Assembly: GCF_030499515.1 (NCBI RefSeq)
Contig: NZ_JASTWJ010000001.1
Span: 9,962,001-10,026,000, forward strand
Direction: 5' to 3'
DNA length: 64,000 bases
Origin: Streptomyces sp. DT2A-34
Lineage (GTDB): Bacteria; Actinomycetota; Actinomycetes; Streptomycetales; Streptomycetaceae
A program made the translations under genes and the position numbers. The notes below the pieces were generated by a model. It made no database searches. It was not told the origin of the DNA and saw nothing but the letters and a program-made list of their open reading frames with translations. This document shows positions 63,923 to 64,000 of this stretch, in pieces; the first letter of the stretch is position 1, and every line of letters starts with the position of its first letter.

Positions 63923-64000
63923 ATCCTGACGAGTATCGACGACCTCCAGGACCTCTCCGCCGGCGGAGGGCACCTCCTGGCTGGACGCCGACCCCGTGCG
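63923..64000. other. Right-edge intergenic fragment
   Basis: 78 bases after the M1 peptidase stop. A GC-rich CGCCGGCGG stretch suggests a terminator hairpin start, but the window ends before it can be judged. Confidence 0.3.

Overview
This 64 kb window is high-GC actinobacterial DNA, almost certainly from a Streptomyces chromosome. The support is strong third-position GC bias, frequent GTG/TTG starts and several Streptomyces hallmark loci: melC1-melC2 tyrosinase, the popR/clpP3-clpP4 region, a streptophobe-family membrane protein, a 2-methylisoborneol (earthy odorant) cluster with a Family 2B encapsulin, and a GH19 chitinase behind two DasR-like boxes. There are no rRNA or tRNA genes, no transposases and no CRISPR arrays. 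I annotate about 57 protein genes; most remaining open frames are GC-bias shadows.

Layout. 1-4906 (mostly minus): the left part of a urea ABC transporter (urtA, B, C, start of urtD) and an AmiC/FmdD-like amide/urea-binding protein without a signal peptide, separated by a strong branched terminator, plus a divergent MarR regulator. 5.5-13.6 kb: DasR-type chitinase, aldo/keto reductases, a secreted sphingomyelinase-like phosphodiesterase, VOC and PPOX proteins, a frameshifted adenosine deaminase, a DinB-like protein and a LysR/aldo-keto reductase divergent pair. 13.6-19.9 kb: small proteins, streptophobe membrane protein, RsbW-like ATPase, PopR and the ClpP3-ClpP4 protease operon with a PopR box, and an epoxide hydrolase. 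20-25 kb: VOC protein, SGNH lipoprotein, then encapsulin shell, 2-MIB synthase and GPP methyltransferase on the minus strand with a hairpin terminator. 25-33 kb: degraded alcohol dehydrogenase, VOC protein, RNase H, tyrosinase operon, FAD monooxygenase, Tat-exported cholesterol-oxidase-like protein, aldo/keto reductase. 33-47 kb: DUF6328 protein, an unknown HTH-like protein, frameshifted flavin oxidoreductase, serine hydrolase, a membrane pseudokinase, threonine dehydratase, a TPR-polyprenyl synthase operon behind four evenly spaced GTATAC boxes, AIM24 and TerD-CAP-CAP proteins, a second serine hydrolase and a frameshifted SGNH lipoprotein. 47.7-64 kb: LAL-type LuxR regulator, a translationally coupled signalling module (response regulator-thioredoxin reductase fusion, cNMP-type histidine kinase, UBP zinc finger), universal stress protein, DUF4032 protein, MBL hydrolase, acyltransferase, AlkB, a TetR/FAD-dehydrogenase pair with tandem operators, DUF488 and an M1 aminopeptidase.

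Cross-cutting points. Four enzyme genes (adenosine deaminase, alcohol dehydrogenase, LLM oxidoreductase, SGNH lipase) are broken by frameshifts, at least three of them single-base. This pattern fits residual assembly error as well as gene decay. Two proteins have lost catalytic residues: ClpP4 has Gly in place of the catalytic His, and the receptor kinase lacks the HRD and DFG aspartates. The most interesting units for follow-up are the encapsulin/2-MIB operon, the RR-TrxR/HK/UBP module, the 13-bp GTATAC array, the ClpP4 active-site loss and the cytosolic TerD-CAP-CAP fusion.
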